From Falsiroseomonas oryzae (GTDB taxonomy: Bacteria > Pseudomonadota > Alphaproteobacteria > Acetobacterales > Acetobacteraceae), in NCBI RefSeq assembly GCF_027856955.1, contig NZ_JAPSMD010000016.1, forward strand, positions 1 through 32,542: a stretch of 32,542 nucleotides of DNA, read 5' to 3'. Every line of letters starts with the position of its first letter. Positions within the stretch are counted from its first letter, which is position 1. The notes below the pieces were generated by a model. It was not told the origin of the DNA and did no database searches. It saw only the letters and a list, made by a program, of their open reading frames with translations. Positions 31,782 to 32,542 of this stretch are shown here, piece after piece. The translations under genes were made by a program, and so were the position numbers.

Positions 31782-32542
31782 CCCGCTTCCGTCCGCTGCC
31801 TGCTTGCGACGGCGACCTGCCTCGACGCCTCGTCAGCGGTGCCGAGGCCGTGCTGCGGGTCGCGGCCGCCCGCGGCGTCGAGGTGTGCTTCGCCAATCCC
31901 GGCACCACCGAGATGCCACTGGTGGAGGCGCTGGAGGCGGTGCCCGCGATCCGCCCGGTGCTCGGCCTGCACGAGAATGTCTGCACCGGCGCGGCGGACG
32001 GCTTCGCGCGGATGACTGGCAGGCCGGCAATGAGCCTTCTGCACCTGGGCGTCGGGCTCGGGAACGGCGTGTCGAACCTGCACAATGCGCGGCGCGCGCG
32101 CTCGCCCGGCCTCGTCGTGGTGGGCGATCATCCGCGCTGCCACCGCACGGCCGGTACGCCGCTGGCGATGGACCTCCCGCGCCTCGCTTCCGCGGTGTGC
32201 CGCTGCGTACACGCCGCGGAGGATCCCGCCACGCTGGTGCAGGAGGTGGACGCGGCCTTGGCTGCGGCGAGCAGCCCTCCGGCCGGGCCTGCCGTCCTGT
32301 TGCTGCCGCACGACGTGCAGGCGCAGGCGATCGGCTGGGATGGCGCTTCCGCGCGGCCCTTGGCGCCTCCCGCGGCGCCACCCGGGCAGGTCGGGGTGGA
32401 AGCTGCGGCGCGGGCGCTGCTGCAGGGAGGATCGCGCGCCGCGCTGCTGCTGGGCGGGGCGGCGCTGCACGGACAAGGCCTGGTGCTGGCGCGCCGGATC
32501 GCCGACGCCACCGGCTGCCGCCTGCTCGCCGAGGTGTGGCCG
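31778..32542 (+). CDS. TPP-dependent enzyme, acetolactate synthase large-subunit/benzoylformate decarboxylase-like, N-terminal part
   Basis: 255 codons to the window edge; the rest is missing. The N-terminal PYR domain is clear: GAEAVLRVAAARGVEVCFANPGTTEMP (21-47), then the catalytic Glu in LHENVCTGAADGFARMTGRP (E66), then LLHLGVGLGNGVSNLHNARRA. The start of the central domain (about residues 190-255) follows. The HLGVGLGNG text matches the acetolactate-synthase-like group annotated in soil bacteria next to catabolic genes rather than biosynthetic IlvB. The TPP-binding GDG motif is beyond the edge. The GTG start overlaps the previous stop. The likely reaction is decarboxylation or carboligation of a 2-oxoacid, not fixed. 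Confidence 0.85.
   Translation, partial: MTRFRPLPACDGDLPRRLVSGAEAVLRVAAARGVEVCFANPGTTEMPLVEALEAVPAIRPVLGLHENVCTGAADGFARMTGRPAMSLLHLGVGLGNGVSNLHNARRARSPGLVVVGDHPRCHRTAGTPLAMDLPRLASAVCRCVHAAEDPATLVQEVDAALAAASSPPAGPAVLLLPHDVQAQAIGWDGASARPLAPPAAPPGQVGVEAAARALLQGGSRAALLLGGAALHGQGLVLARRIADATGCRLLAEVWP

Noticed and set aside
30367-32085. 572-codon - strand frame across the deiminase gene and the TPP-enzyme start
   Set aside because: It crosses two + strand genes with clear motifs and has no recognisable domain of its own.
1-32542. CRISPR arrays, tRNA/rRNA genes, insertion sequences, toxin-antitoxin or defence genes
   Set aside because: I looked for regularly spaced repeats, transposase or defence-type proteins and RNA gene signatures on both strands and saw none.

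Overview
This window is very GC-rich and densely coded, and is probably from an alphaproteobacterium. The abundance of LivFGHM, tripartite tricarboxylate (Tct/Bug) and polyamine-type ABC uptake systems, with twin-arginine-like signals on the binding proteins, resembles Acetobacteraceae such as Roseomonas. That placement is inference from gene content only. I can support 31 genes, two of them cut by the window edges. I see no rRNA, tRNA, CRISPR array, insertion sequence, phage gene or transcriptional regulator. No gene-free stretch exceeds about 175 bases.

Region A (1-14438, + strand) begins with the tail of a Bug-type binding protein. It continues as an 11-gene, tightly coupled unit: a LivK-like binding protein, LivH, LivM, LivG, LivF, an MmgE/PrpD protein, HyuB, HyuA, an isochorismatase-fold protein, a fumarate-reductase-like flavoprotein and a CoxL/XdhB-like molybdenum hydroxylase large subunit. 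It ends in a 10-bp hairpin that contains the last stop codon. The layout suggests uptake of a small organic compound, possibly an N-heterocycle, lactam or hydantoin-like imide, and its stepwise breakdown. The isochorismatase-fold protein has Gly where the amidases of that fold carry their nucleophilic Cys, and the Mo-hydroxylase has no small or medium subunit nearby.

Region B (14452-16760) has a FAS1 lipoprotein on the - strand. Divergent from it is a three-gene overlapping unit: an RraA-like aldolase, a small secreted Cys-containing protein of unknown function, and a hotdog thioesterase.

Region C (16762-24126, - strand) reads from right to left: a DAO-type flavin oxidase, a YtcJ-like amidohydrolase with an altered metal-site motif, a secreted GlcG/HbpS (DUF336) protein, TctC, TctB, TctA and an EamA exporter. 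A perfect 13-bp stem separates the GlcG gene from tctC.

Region D (24237-29806, + strand) is a PotDABC-type ABC transporter operon. A GhrA-like 2-hydroxyacid dehydrogenase and a class II aldolase/adducin-family gene lie between the binding-protein gene and the ATPase gene. The divergent DAO oxidase probably works with it on an amine or amino-acid derivative.

Region E (29748-32542) has a GNAT acetyltransferase on the - strand, an arginine-deiminase/amidinotransferase-fold hydrolase with a structured leader, a 65-codon ORF with a strong ribosome binding site, and a TPP-dependent (acetolactate-synthase-like) enzyme that runs off the right edge.
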